From the NCBI GenBank assembly GCA_934102215.1, contig CAKOSH010000002.1, positions 62,001-126,000 of the forward strand: a stretch of 64,000 bases of DNA, given 5' to 3'. This document shows positions 15,307 to 24,575 of the stretch, piece by piece. The stretch is from an uncultured Bacilli bacterium (GTDB lineage Bacteria > Bacillota_I > Bacilli_A > RF39 > UBA660). The notes beneath the pieces are model-generated. The model was not told the origin of the DNA. It made no database searches and saw only the letters and a list, made by a program, of their open reading frames with translations. The position numbers and the translations under genes were made by a program. Each line of letters opens with the position of its first letter. Positions within the stretch are counted from its first letter, which is position 1.

Positions 15307-17151
15307 ATGACTAAAAAAGAAAAAAAGAATCTAACTAGGATTATTATATCAGGATTATTATTTGCTTTAAGTTTTATATTCAAAATTAAATATATAGTGT
15401 TTGGTATACTTTTAATATCTTATATTATTATTGGCTATGATGTATTATTAAAAGCATTTAGAAATATTAAAAGAGGTAAAGTATTTGATGAGAATTTTCT
15501 TATGGGTGTTGCGACTATTGGAGCATTATGTATAGGTGATGTTCGTGAAGCAGTAGCTGTTATGCTTTTTTATCAACTTGGTGAATTATTTCAAAGTTAT
15601 GCGGTTAATAAATCAAGAAAATCAGTTGCTGAACTTATGGATATAAGACCTGATTATGCGAATGTTATTAGAAATGGAAAATATGAAAAAGTAGATCCAA
15701 ATGAAGTTAATATCGAAGAAATTATACTTGTTAAACCAGGTGAAAAAATTCCTCTTGATGGTGTTATTGTTGAAGGAAAATCACTATTAAATACTGTTGC
15801 TTTAACTGGAGAAAGTATTCCAAGAAGTGTAAAAGAGAATGATGAAGTATTAAGTGGATGCATTAATAACGAAGGTATTTTAAAAATAAAAGTAACTAAA
15901 AAATTTGGAGATTCAACTGTTAGTAAAATACTTGATTTAGTAGAGAATGCTAGTAGTAGAAAGTCTCCAACTGAAAACTTTATAACTAAATTTGCTAAAT
16001 ATTATACACCTATTGTATGTGGAATAGCACTTGTAGTAGCAATATTTCCACCATTGATTCTTCATGAATCATTTAACACTTGGATATATAAAGCATTATC
16101 ATTTTTAGTAGTTTCTTGTCCATGTGCATTAGTTATAAGTATTCCTCTTGGTTTTTTTGGAGGAATAGGTGCATCATCAAAAATAGGTGTTCTTGTTAAA
16201 GGTAGTAATTATTTAGAAGCACTTTCAAATATTGATATAGTTGTGTGTGATAAAACAGGTACTCTTACTGAAGGAATATTTAAAGTTCAAGAAGTAAATG
16301 GAATAGGTATAAGTAATGAAGAATTATTAAAGATGGTTGCTTATGCTGAAAGCTTTTCTAATCATCCAATATCTATATCATTAAAAGAAGCATATGGTAA
16401 AAAAATAAATACAAGTAAAGTTACTAAAACACGTGAGATAGTTGGTAAAGGAATATATGCTAAAGTATTTGATAAAGATGTGTATGTTGGTAATGATAAG
16501 TTATTAAAAGAGCTAAAAATAAAAACTGATAAAGTTAAAAAGATAGGTACTATTATATATGCAGTTATTGATAATAAATATTGTGGCTATATAGTAATAG
16601 CAGATAAAATAAAAGAAGATTCATATAAGATGATTGAATCTTTAAAGAAAAATAATATTAGTAAAATAGTTATGCTTACTGGAGACGTAGAGAATATAAG
16701 TAAAAGTATAAGTGAAGAACTTGGTTTAGATGAATATTATGCAGAATTATTACCTCAAGATAAAGTTTCTATTGCTGAAAAGTTAATGAATGAAAAAAAA
16801 GGTAATTTATTGTTTATTGGAGATGGTATTAATGATGCGCCTGTTCTTGCTTTAGCAGATATTGGAGTATCCATGGGATCTCTTGGTAGTGATGCAGCTA
16901 TTGAAGCATCAGATATTGTTATTATGATGGATGAACCATCTAAAATAGGAAAAGCAATTAAGATATCTAAAAAGACTATGAGAATAGTTCGCGAGAATAT
17001 TGTATTTGCAATAAGTATTAAGATTGCTGTACTTATATTATCACTTTTAGGTATTGCGACAATGTGGAGTGCAGTATTTGCTGATGTGGGAGTTTCAGTA
17101 ATAGCCATATTAAATTCATTACGAGTATTAAATGTTGAAAAATATAAATAA
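15307..17151 (+). CDS. cadA: P1B-type Cd/Zn/Pb-exporting ATPase
   Basis: 614 residues. The ATG after GAGGA is preferred to the TTG fifteen bases upstream. It has the P1B core: the transmembrane metal site Cys271-Pro-Cys273 (SCPCALVIS), phosphorylation site Asp315 in DKTGTLTEG, the HP locus (SNHPIS), a TGES-type actuator loop (LTGESIPRS), and MLTGD and GDGINDAP hinge motifs. CPCALVIS with a downstream Lys fits the Zn/Cd/Pb group better than the Cu group. It has no N-terminal HMA domain, which is encoded just upstream. It exports toxic divalent metals using ATP. Confidence 0.93.
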   Translation: MTKKEKKNLTRIIISGLLFALSFIFKIKYIVFGILLISYIIIGYDVLLKAFRNIKRGKVFDENFLMGVATIGALCIGDVREAVAVMLFYQLGELFQSYAVNKSRKSVAELMDIRPDYANVIRNGKYEKVDPNEVNIEEIILVKPGEKIPLDGVIVEGKSLLNTVALTGESIPRSVKENDEVLSGCINNEGILKIKVTKKFGDSTVSKILDLVENASSRKSPTENFITKFAKYYTPIVCGIALVVAIFPPLILHESFNTWIYKALSFLVVSCPCALVISIPLGFFGGIGASSKIGVLVKGSNYLEALSNIDIVVCDKTGTLTEGIFKVQEVNGIGISNEELLKMVAYAESFSNHPISISLKEAYGKKINTSKVTKTREIVGKGIYAKVFDKDVYVGNDKLLKELKIKTDKVKKIGTIIYAVIDNKYCGYIVIADKIKEDSYKMIESLKKNNISKIVMLTGDVENISKSISEELGLDEYYAELLPQDKVSIAEKLMNEKKGNLLFIGDGINDAPVLALADIGVSMGSLGSDAAIEASDIVIMMDEPSKIGKAIKISKKTMRIVRENIVFAISIKIAVLILSLLGIATMWSAVFADVGVSVIAILNSLRVLNVEKYK

Positions 17152-17158
17152 GTCAATT

Positions 17159-17188
17159 AAAAAGGAAATCATTTACGTTTCCTTTTTT
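17159..17188. terminator. Bidirectional terminator between the metal ATPase and yfhO
   Basis: AAAAAGGAAA pairs with TTTCCTTTTT around a 9-base loop; the A-run and T-run serve transcripts from both sides. The two genes converge here. Confidence 0.85.
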
Positions 17189-19718
17189 GAATGTATAAAA
17201 TTACTAATAATGTTGTAATCGATATTACTGAACCAACTATCATAAGATTATTTTGATATTTTATTTCTATTGTATGATTTCCACTTTTTATATCAAATCC
17301 AAGTAAAGAATCAGCAATCATAAATGTATCTACTTTTACACCATCAATATATACTTTAAATTCATCATCATATGGAATACTTGTATATATTGTTTTATCA
17401 TCATTTACATTAACACTTGCTTTAATATATGTATCTTTAAATGATTCTATTTTTACTTTTTCTTGCATAAGTAAATTATTTGCTTCTTTTAATTTATTAG
17501 AATTAACACTATAAATTCCAATATCATTATCATTATAATATGAACCAACTAATATTTTAAATTCATCTTTATCATTTATAAAATTTATTAATATATTTTC
17601 ATCTAATTGGTTAGTTGAACTATAATATTCTGGACTAATATATTTTAATATTTCATCTTCTTTATAATAAAGAGTACCATTAATTATATAAAATTCAGCA
17701 TTACAATTGTTATAGAAATAATTATTTAAATAGTTATTATCATAAGTATATTCTATTAATGATAAGCCATTTGTTACATCTATTATTTTTCTATTTTTAT
17801 AATTTAATTTATCAAATATGTTGTTTATTCCTGTACTTAAATAAATAAAGTTTGATTGATTAAGTATAGGGTTATCAATTTCTAATGTATAATCTTTTAT
17901 ATTATTATTAACTGCATATAATAGGTTAGAATTATGATTTGTTTTATATGTATTGTATTTATCATTTTCATATATTTCTTTATAATTATCTTTATCATAA
18001 ATGTATCCTAAAATATATTTTAAATCAAACATTAAGTCATATATTGGAGTATTAAATATATATTCATAACTGTTAATTAAGTTACCATTAGTACCTAAAT
18101 TATGATGAAGTATTGCCATTCTTTCATATTCCATTGAACTAAATGTTGTTATACCATTATAGTTATACCATGATGAATCATTTAGTGTTGTTGAGAATGT
18201 TTTTTCTATTCTATAAAAATTATTATCTTCGAGTTCATCTAATTTATTTACTGTTTTTTTAATTTCATCATAATATTCATATTTGTCTTTTATATCATCT
18301 GTATGAATCCAATTATAATTTACATTACATACTATTTCTACTCCTGATACTAATATAATTGCATATTCTAAATATTTTATTGTTTTTTTATCATAATACA
18401 TAATTAAATATAATATTAAGTATATTGATATTAAGATAAGATTTATTATTAAAACTTTATTTGTTACTATATTTAAATCTAGTAGTTTAAATGTAAATAG
18501 CATTAATGATAAAAGTATATAAGTGACTATTACAATTACTGGATGAAGTTTTTGAATGTTTTTTAGACTATATGCCAATATTATCATCAATGTAAAAGAG
18601 TAAAGGAATGAGTATCTATATGGTAAATCATTTGGTACATGTAATGCATGTAATATGAAATCTAGTCCTGGTATAAAGAAACATAATGCTACTGATATAA
18701 GTATTAACATATAGATTATTTTTGTTTTTAATTTAATTTTATTATTAAATATAAATAGTAGAAGTAGAAATACTGATATAATTCCACATGATATATTTGG
18801 TGCATTAGTAGGATCAGTTTTAAATGTAACTGTTTCTATGCAAGATAAATGGTTAACAATAAATTCTAAGAAACTGAAATTGTAATATTGTGAAGTAGGC
18901 CATACATCATTAGTGGCACTAATAGTACTTAAACTTTTAAGTAATGGTAAAGCAAAGAATGATATTAGAAGACCAACACTTATTGATGATAAAGTAAATA
19001 TTAATACTTTTTTTAATGTACTTTTTAGATATTTTTTATTTTTTAATGATTTAAATTCAGTTTTATAAATTAAGTAAAATATAAAATAAATTGCTGAATA
19101 TATACAACATGTATATCCTATATAGTAATTTGATATTATAGTTATTGTTAAAGATATTATATAGAGTAAATATTTATTTTCATTTATTATCTTTTCTATG
19201 CCAAGAACTATTAAGGGTAAGAATACCATTCCATCTAACCACATTATATTCCAGTAATATGATACAAAGTAATTACTAAATGCATATAATAAACTTAGAA
19301 ATATATAGATGCTTTTTTTATCTTTAAATTTTTGTTCTAAAAAGTAATTAAATGTAGCAGCACACGTACTTACTCTTAACATTATTACAAATGAATAACC
19401 TGTTATAATTGTTTTTTCAGTAAAAAATAATAATATTATGTTAAATGGACTTGCTAAATAATTAAAGAAATTTCTAAATATAGGTAAGCCCATAGACATA
19501 TTATATGAATAAAATAATGATTTAAAATGTGTTACTCTATACCATAATTCTTTTAACATTGGACCATATTGATGGAAGAAATCTACTTTTAGAGTAGTAT
19601 GTTCTCCGTATGGTGTTATTTCATTAATATAAAAAACTATATTAATTATTATAAATGCTAATATAAATGTTAATATTGATTTTTTGTTGTTTTTTAATTT
19701 ATTTTTCATATACATCAT
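17169..19718 (-). CDS. yfhO: YfhO-family multi-spanning membrane protein
   Basis: 849 residues, the only large - strand gene in the window. There are about a dozen hydrophobic helices in the first 450 residues, a long extracytoplasmic region (about 450-810) and one C-terminal helix with a basic tail. The N-terminal pattern (HTTLKVDFFHQYGPMLKELWYRVT, SYNMSMGLPIFRNFFNYLASPFNI) is that of YfhO proteins, GT-C-like enzymes linked to lipid-carrier-dependent glycosylation of wall polymers such as lipoteichoic acid. Two upstream ATG codons are possible; no strong ribosome-binding site decides. It is transcribed divergently from the small anchored protein gene. Confidence 0.85.
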   Translation of the reverse strand: MMYMKNKLKNNKKSILTFILAFIIINIVFYINEITPYGEHTTLKVDFFHQYGPMLKELWYRVTHFKSLFYSYNMSMGLPIFRNFFNYLASPFNIILLFFTEKTIITGYSFVIMLRVSTCAATFNYFLEQKFKDKKSIYIFLSLLYAFSNYFVSYYWNIMWLDGMVFLPLIVLGIEKIINENKYLLYIISLTITIISNYYIGYTCCIYSAIYFIFYLIYKTEFKSLKNKKYLKSTLKKVLIFTLSSISVGLLISFFALPLLKSLSTISATNDVWPTSQYYNFSFLEFIVNHLSCIETVTFKTDPTNAPNISCGIISVFLLLLFIFNNKIKLKTKIIYMLILISVALCFFIPGLDFILHALHVPNDLPYRYSFLYSFTLMIILAYSLKNIQKLHPVIVIVTYILLSLMLFTFKLLDLNIVTNKVLIINLILISIYLILYLIMYYDKKTIKYLEYAIILVSGVEIVCNVNYNWIHTDDIKDKYEYYDEIKKTVNKLDELEDNNFYRIEKTFSTTLNDSSWYNYNGITTFSSMEYERMAILHHNLGTNGNLINSYEYIFNTPIYDLMFDLKYILGYIYDKDNYKEIYENDKYNTYKTNHNSNLLYAVNNNIKDYTLEIDNPILNQSNFIYLSTGINNIFDKLNYKNRKIIDVTNGLSLIEYTYDNNYLNNYFYNNCNAEFYIINGTLYYKEDEILKYISPEYYSSTNQLDENILINFINDKDEFKILVGSYYNDNDIGIYSVNSNKLKEANNLLMQEKVKIESFKDTYIKASVNVNDDKTIYTSIPYDDEFKVYIDGVKVDTFMIADSLLGFDIKSGNHTIEIKYQNNLMIVGSVISITTLLVILYIQKRKRK

Positions 19719-19760
19719 CTATTTCAATATAACATTAATAAATAAAATATACAATATTTA

Positions 19761-19789
19761 TTGATATTAAAAATTAATGATGATACAAT
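19761..19789 (+). promoter_or_regulatory. SigA-type promoter for the small anchored protein gene
   Basis: TTGATA and TACAAT with a 17-base spacer. It explains why in-frame start codons upstream of 19815 cannot be used. Confidence 0.65.
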
Positions 19790-19814
19790 GTATGTAAGAA
19801 TAGGTGGAGTTGTT

Positions 19815-20282
19815 ATGGATAAGAAAAAAGTTTTAATAGGTGGTATTTTGGTTGTATGTGTGGTTTTACTTGTTTGGTTCTGGCCAAAGAAAGACAATAA
19901 TAATCCTGATTTTCCTAATAGAAATACCACTGATAAAATAAATAGATATTTATATAGTTGGAAATCTAGTAAATATATCTATAATGATAATAGTGGTGGT
20001 AATGTTCTTGAATATAATCTTCATAACTTTATATTAGATTTTTATGAAAATGATATGGAAATTTGTTTTAAGAAGAATCAAGATGGTGGTAATTGTGAAA
20101 AGCATAATTATTCCTTTAAAGATAATAAAACTTTGAATATTGAAGGTAAATCTGAAATATCAAATATTTATGGAATATTTAATGTAATAGAAGCAGAAGA
20201 TAATAGGATTATAATGGAAAAAAATAATGAAGATGGTACTAGTGTAATTTTTGAATTTATTAAATATGGGGGTGAAAAGTAA
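19815..20282 (+). CDS. Small membrane-anchored extracellular protein, unknown
   Basis: 155 residues from the ATG after AGGTGGAG. One hydrophobic helix (about 5-22) is followed by an Asn/Asp-rich linker and a small beta-rich domain with two Cys (EICFKKNQDGGNCEKH) that could form a disulfide outside the cell. I do not recognise the family. It overlaps the next gene by one base (TAATG), so the two are probably one surface-protein unit. Confidence 0.65.
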   Translation: MDKKKVLIGGILVVCVVLLVWFWPKKDNNNPDFPNRNTTDKINRYLYSWKSSKYIYNDNSGGNVLEYNLHNFILDFYENDMEICFKKNQDGGNCEKHNYSFKDNKTLNIEGKSEISNIYGIFNVIEAEDNRIIMEKNNEDGTSVIFEFIKYGGEK

Positions 20283-21754
20283 TGAAAAAGAAAATATTTT
20301 TTGCTTTCATTAGTATGTTTATTCTTATTAGCATTTACAAAGCTGCTATAAATAATACTTATAGTAAGACAGTAGAATATGCTAATAAATATATAGAAAT
20401 ATATAAGGATAATCAAAAATATATAGAAAGAAATGGTAATGGATTTATAATTCCATACAATTTTGATAATGGTAAATTATCAGTTATATCTTCTTTTACT
20501 AGAGGTGGGTTATTAAGTAAAAGTGAATTTGAAAGAACTCTTATTAATAATGAAAGTTATCTTTCTTTTGGTGAAGAATATTGGACACTTACTTCAAGGG
20601 ATTCTAGTAATAATTATTATATTTCACATAAAGGCGTTGATATTAAAAGTTTATATGATACTACAGGTACTAGAGTAAGTGAGTATGTTTTGCCTAATAC
20701 AAAGGTAACTGGTAATGGTTCTAAAATGAATCCATGGATGTTTATTGTTAAATATAAAATTACAGTTCAAAATAGAACTCCTGATTATGGTAATGTTAAG
20801 TTAGATTATGAGTATGTTTCTGCTGGTGATAGTGCTGTTATAACGTTAGAACCTAAAGAAAATTATACATATGATACTGATACGTGTGTCGGTATTGATG
20901 GTTATAGTAGAGAAGGGAACATTGTAACAATTAATAATATTCAAAAAGATATTACTTGTGCATTTTCTTTTAAAGAAAAGATTGTTAAAGTTACATATGA
21001 TTCAAATGGAGGAAGTCTTTGTAATCCAAATGTAATAACTTATAAGGCTACTGATAATTATAATTTAAGTTGTACTCCAACAAGAAATGGATTTAATTTT
21101 GATGGATGGTATAGTATGAGAGAAGCAGGAAGCAAACTTACTACAAGTTCTAAACTTATTAGTAGCAATGATCATACTGTTTATGCTCATTGGAGTGCTA
21201 AATCTATAACACTTAGTAATCAAAATTTTACTTTTACATATTCTAGTGTAAAACAAAGTTCTAGAATGACTAATGCTACTGGAGGAAGTGGCTTATATAC
21301 TTATACTATATCTGGTAGTGGTGCTTCTAATTTCAGTATTTCTAATAATAATCTATTTGTTAATGGTAGAACGAATACTGGTACTTATAGATTAACAATT
21401 AAAGCTACTGATAGTATTTCCGGTGCTACTACAACAGCTACATTTAATGTTACAATAAGAAATACAACAACGACAACTTATATTTATATACCAGATCCAA
21501 CAACAAGAAGAACGACAACTTCTAGAACAACAACAACTACAACAAAGAAAGTTGCTGATCCAAAGCCTGGCGGAAACACTGGTGGTGGAAATACTGGCGG
21601 TGGAAAAGTAACGACTACAACAACTCCTACTAGAAAACCAATTACTTCAAGACAAAAACCATCTGGTTGTACTTGTTCAGGAGGCTCAGGTTGTGTAGGA
21701 GGTATATCTTGTCCAGGAAGTCCTGTATCAAACAGATCAGATTGTTGTAGGTAA
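20282..21754 (+). CDS. Surface protein with InlB-type repeat, Thr-rich linker and Cys-rich tail
   Basis: 490 residues. An N-terminal hydrophobic segment (about 4-22) may be a signal anchor. A Listeria-Bacteroides/InlB-B-like repeat spans about 237-305 (VTYDSNGGSLCNPNVITY ... FDGWYS ... VYAHWS). An Ig-like or cadherin-like domain (about 308-395) follows. The end is low complexity: TTTTT and TTSRTTTTTT tracts, Gly-rich GGNTGGGNTGGG, then a Cys-rich tail with six Cys (CTCSGGSGC, CPGS, CC). There is no LPXTG. The Cys tail suggests disulfides or cross-linking at the surface. Confidence 0.7.
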   Translation: MKKKIFFAFISMFILISIYKAAINNTYSKTVEYANKYIEIYKDNQKYIERNGNGFIIPYNFDNGKLSVISSFTRGGLLSKSEFERTLINNESYLSFGEEYWTLTSRDSSNNYYISHKGVDIKSLYDTTGTRVSEYVLPNTKVTGNGSKMNPWMFIVKYKITVQNRTPDYGNVKLDYEYVSAGDSAVITLEPKENYTYDTDTCVGIDGYSREGNIVTINNIQKDITCAFSFKEKIVKVTYDSNGGSLCNPNVITYKATDNYNLSCTPTRNGFNFDGWYSMREAGSKLTTSSKLISSNDHTVYAHWSAKSITLSNQNFTFTYSSVKQSSRMTNATGGSGLYTYTISGSGASNFSISNNNLFVNGRTNTGTYRLTIKATDSISGATTTATFNVTIRNTTTTTYIYIPDPTTRRTTTSRTTTTTTKKVADPKPGGNTGGGNTGGGKVTTTTTPTRKPITSRQKPSGCTCSGGSGCVGGISCPGSPVSNRSDCCR

Positions 21755-21781
21755 TGTTACTATTTAAAACTAAATAAATTG

Positions 21782-21813
21782 AAAGTAAACTATTTCAAAG
21801 TTTACTTTTTTTT
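21782..21813 (+). terminator. Terminator after the Thr-rich surface protein gene
   Basis: AAAGTAAAC / GTTTACTTT, a 9-bp perfect stem with a 9-base loop, then a T-run. Its 3' part overlaps the next gene's promoter. Confidence 0.85.
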
Positions 21814-21821
21814 GATATAAT
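21793..21821 (+). promoter_or_regulatory. Promoter giving a leaderless EamA transporter mRNA
   Basis: TATAAT at 21816-21821 ends only six bases before the ATG at 21828. Transcription would start at or next to the A of the start codon. A weak TTTCAA 17 bases upstream may act as -35. No Shine-Dalgarno sequence fits between. Confidence 0.55.
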
Positions 21822-21827
21822 CAACGT

Positions 21828-22685
21828 ATGGATATATTTAGAAATTGGAAATTTTGGGTAATATTGTATTTAATATCAGCAGTTATATTTGCTCAAGCAT
21901 TTAAGAAATCTAATAGGAAAATGAAAAATGCTAGTTTACTTACAATATTGTTAGAATTATTTACTGCATTTTTTTCAATATTTTTTATACCATTCTTTGA
22001 ATTTACTTTACCAAGTGATATAAATATTTATTTAATATTACTTGTAGTAGTTGTAATATATGCTTTTACTGATAGACTAAATATAGAAGCTAGATATGGA
22101 CTTGACCCTTCAGTATTCAGCATGTTAAAACAATTATCAACAGTATTTTTAATTATACTTGGATTTATATTTCTAAAAGAACCAATAATATTAAAGAAAA
22201 TAATTGGTTCAATTATAATTATATTTGCTAATATATTACTTGCATTTGATAAAGGTAAATTCAAAATTAATAAGTATTTCATAATGTCATTTATATCAAA
22301 TTTCTTATTTGCTGTTGCGATGCTTATTAATGTAAATATATCTAGTAATTTCAATATAGCATTTTATACTATTCTTACAGTATTTTTACCATCAATATTA
22401 ATATTCTTATCTGGTAGATATAAGGTTAAAGATTTAGTGAATGAGTTTGAATTATATGATAAGAAGTATTTCTTATTATCGGCACTAACTTGGTGTTTAA
22501 TGTTAATAGCTTCTGTTAAAGCTTATGAAGTAGGTGATGTTATATTAGTAGCGCCACTTCTTACATTAACTTCAATATTGAATACTATATATGAATTTGT
22601 AATTTGTAAAAATAAAAATAAATTAGTTCAAAAGATTATTGCTTCAATTCTTATATTAGTTGGAGTTATAATAATTAAGATATAA
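21828..22685 (+). CDS. EamA/DMT-superfamily transporter
   Basis: 285 residues with about ten hydrophobic helices arranged as two similar halves, the layout of EamA drug/metabolite transporters. A conserved-looking end of the first half reads IILGFIFLKEPIILKKIIGSIIIIFANILLAF; the second half ends ILVGVIIIKI. Substrate is unknown. It has no ribosome-binding site and lies directly behind a -10 box, so translation is probably leaderless. The next gene follows closely. Confidence 0.8.
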   Translation: MDIFRNWKFWVILYLISAVIFAQAFKKSNRKMKNASLLTILLELFTAFFSIFFIPFFEFTLPSDINIYLILLVVVVIYAFTDRLNIEARYGLDPSVFSMLKQLSTVFLIILGFIFLKEPIILKKIIGSIIIIFANILLAFDKGKFKINKYFIMSFISNFLFAVAMLINVNISSNFNIAFYTILTVFLPSILIFLSGRYKVKDLVNEFELYDKKYFLLSALTWCLMLIASVKAYEVGDVILVAPLLTLTSILNTIYEFVICKNKNKLVQKIIASILILVGVIIIKI

Positions 22686-22699
22686 AAGGAGAGATGTAT

Positions 22700-23647
22700 A
22701 TGTATATTTTATCTTTATGTGATGTTGAGGAAGTTAAACAAATAATGGAAATTATTTCATTACTTATAGGATTTATCAAAATTATTGTTCCAATTATATT
22801 AATAGTGAGTGGTATGATAACTTTAATGATGGATATAAAAGGTGGTAATGAAGATGCTCTTGCTAAATCTAAGAAAGTATTAATTAATAAAGTTATAGCG
22901 GCAGTTGTTATTTTCTTTATACCAACTTTAGTAGATTTAATTATAATGCTTGCGAGTGGTAATACTGATTATAAGAGTTGTTTAGATATCGCTTATGTAC
23001 AAACAGAAAATGTTAGTGGTTATACTTCAAATACTTCTTATAATTCAAATGAAAATAGTTATAATGGAACATATAATTATAAAGATAGAGAAAACAATGA
23101 AATTAGTATTAATAGAAATGAAACTATTAAAAAAGTTAATAAACAAATATCAGGGGTGTATTATTTGGGAGATTCAAGAACTATAGGACTTAAAAGCGCT
23201 TTTGATAATAACGAAAGCGCTATTGCTTTTGATGGGGCAAATTATACTAATTTCATTACTGATTCAAGTACACTTAAAAATAAATTATATAATAAAGATG
23301 AAACTTATAATGTAGTTCTTAATTATGGTGTTAATGATTTATACAATGTAGAAAAATATTGCAGTGGTTATAACTCTTTAGCAAAGGAAATGAGTAATCA
23401 TAATTTCTATGTTGTTTCAGTAAATCCTGTTGATGATAGTAAAACTGTTAATATAAATAATCAAGATATTAATGAATTCAATGATAAAATTAAAACATGT
23501 ATATCTAATGTAAGTAATATTAAATATTGTGATGTTAGTTCTAAAGCGACTAGTTCAGCATGGAATAATTATTTAAGTAGTGGAACTAATTATACTACTG
23601 ATGGATATAATTTTATTCATTCTAAAATAAAGGAGTGTATGAAGTAA
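22700..23647 (+). CDS. Membrane-anchored SGNH/GDSL-type hydrolase with VirB2-like N-terminus
   Basis: 315 residues. AAGGAG is too close to the first ATG, so the second ATG (22700) is chosen. The N-terminal 75 residues have two hydrophobic helices joined by a basic loop (MMDIKGGNEDALAKSKKVLINKV), resembling small VirB2/TrbC-like membrane proteins. An Asn/Ser/Tyr-rich linker leads to a C-terminal SGNH-like domain: YYLGDSRTIG (block I, nucleophile Ser), an NYGVNDL block, and DGYNFIH near the end with candidate Asp and His. It may remove acyl groups from surface glycans. The stop overlaps the start of trmL. Confidence 0.7.
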   Translation: MYILSLCDVEEVKQIMEIISLLIGFIKIIVPIILIVSGMITLMMDIKGGNEDALAKSKKVLINKVIAAVVIFFIPTLVDLIIMLASGNTDYKSCLDIAYVQTENVSGYTSNTSYNSNENSYNGTYNYKDRENNEISINRNETIKKVNKQISGVYYLGDSRTIGLKSAFDNNESAIAFDGANYTNFITDSSTLKNKLYNKDETYNVVLNYGVNDLYNVEKYCSGYNSLAKEMSNHNFYVVSVNPVDDSKTVNINNQDINEFNDKIKTCISNVSNIKYCDVSSKATSSAWNNYLSSGTNYTTDGYNFIHSKIKECMK

Positions 23648-24156
23648 TGATAAATATAGTATTATTTGAACCAGAAATACCTGGAAATACTGGTAATATA
23701 ATGAGAACTTGTGTTGCGACTAATTCACATCTTCATTTAATTAAACCACTTGGATTTAGTTTAGATGAAAAATATATTAAAAGATCAGGTGTTAATTATA
23801 TTGATAAATGTGTTTATACTGTATATGAAAATATAGATGAATTTTTTAAAAAGAATAAAGGTGAATATTACTTTTTAACTCGTTATGGGCATAAGCCTCA
23901 TACTAGTTTTGATTATAGTGATACATCTAAAAATTATTATTTTATATTTGGAAAAGAAAGTACTGGAATACCACCTCATATATTAAAACCATATATTGAT
24001 AGATGTATGAGAATGCCTATGACTGATAATGTAAGAGCACTTAATTTATCTAATACAGTTGCGATAATGACTTATGAAGCATTAAGACAACAGGGTTATC
24101 CTGGACTATTATTTGATGAACCTCATAAGAGTAAAAATTTTATTGAAGAGAGTTAA
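23647..24156 (+). CDS. trmL: tRNA (cytidine/uridine-34 2'-O)-methyltransferase TrmL
   Basis: 169 residues, the usual length. The ATG overlaps the previous stop (TAATG) and follows AGGAGTG. It is a SPOUT-fold enzyme with a deep knot: N-terminal VLFEPEIPGNTGNIMRTC, middle FGKESTGIPPHIL, and end MTDNVRALNLSNTVAIMTYEALRQ. It methylates the 2'-OH of the wobble nucleotide of leucine tRNAs using S-adenosylmethionine. A terminator overlaps its end. Confidence 0.95.
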   Translation: MINIVLFEPEIPGNTGNIMRTCVATNSHLHLIKPLGFSLDEKYIKRSGVNYIDKCVYTVYENIDEFFKKNKGEYYFLTRYGHKPHTSFDYSDTSKNYYFIFGKESTGIPPHILKPYIDRCMRMPMTDNVRALNLSNTVAIMTYEALRQQGYPGLLFDEPHKSKNFIEES

Positions 24157-24170
24157 TTCTCTTTTATTTT
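24146..24170 (+). terminator. Terminator after trmL
   Basis: AAGAGA / TCTCTT stem across the stop codon, followed by a T-rich stretch. Confidence 0.7.
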
Positions 24171-24197
24171 GGTATTAAGTGTGATAAAATTTATTAT
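24169..24197 (+). promoter_or_regulatory. SigA-type promoter for the SAF-like gene pair
   Basis: TTGGTA and TATTAT with 17 bases between, about 34 bases before the start codon. Confidence 0.55.
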
Positions 24198-24230
24198 AAG
24201 ATAGATGATAGATAAAATAAGAGGTGTGTT

Positions 24231-24575
24231 ATGAATAAAACAGGGAAAACAATATTAATAATAGGAATAGTAGTAGGAATACTCATGATTTTAGGAGTAA
24301 TTGGAACTCTTTTATGGACTTCATATAATTCAAGAGTAAAAGATGCTACTAAAGGAACTAGTTGTGTAGTAAGTTTATATGATATTGTAGATGGAACAAT
24401 GGTAACAACTGATATGTTAAAATATAAAAAGTTTGATAATATTGATACTTCTATTTATGAATGTTCTTCTTCACTTATAGTAGGAAAGTGTGTTAAAAAG
24501 AATACAATGGTTAAGAAAAATGAAATGTTTAAACATACTGATTTAATCGATTGTGAGGATTTATATGGAGAATAA
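24231..24575 (+). CDS. Small membrane-anchored SAF-like domain protein
   Basis: 114 residues. A transmembrane helix (about 8-30) is followed by an extracellular domain with the SAF/CpaB-like order: a 'VVSLYDIVDGTMVTTDML' strand-turn, then 'LIVGKCVKKNTMVKKNEMF'. Four Cys may pair as disulfides. SAF domains occur in pilus and flagellar assembly proteins and in antifreeze-type folds. Function here is unknown. GAGGTG precedes the start. It overlaps the next gene by 11 bases. Confidence 0.55.
   Translation: MNKTGKTILIIGIVVGILMILGVIGTLLWTSYNSRVKDATKGTSCVVSLYDIVDGTMVTTDMLKYKKFDNIDTSIYECSSSLIVGKCVKKNTMVKKNEMFKHTDLIDCEDLYGE

Noticed and set aside
20168..20416. An 82-codon - strand frame over the two surface-protein genes
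   Set aside because: It runs antisense to two coupled genes and has no ribosome-binding site.
22995..23186. A 63-codon + strand frame inside the SGNH gene
   Set aside because: It overlaps a well-supported frame, has no ribosome-binding site and shows no sensible protein pattern.
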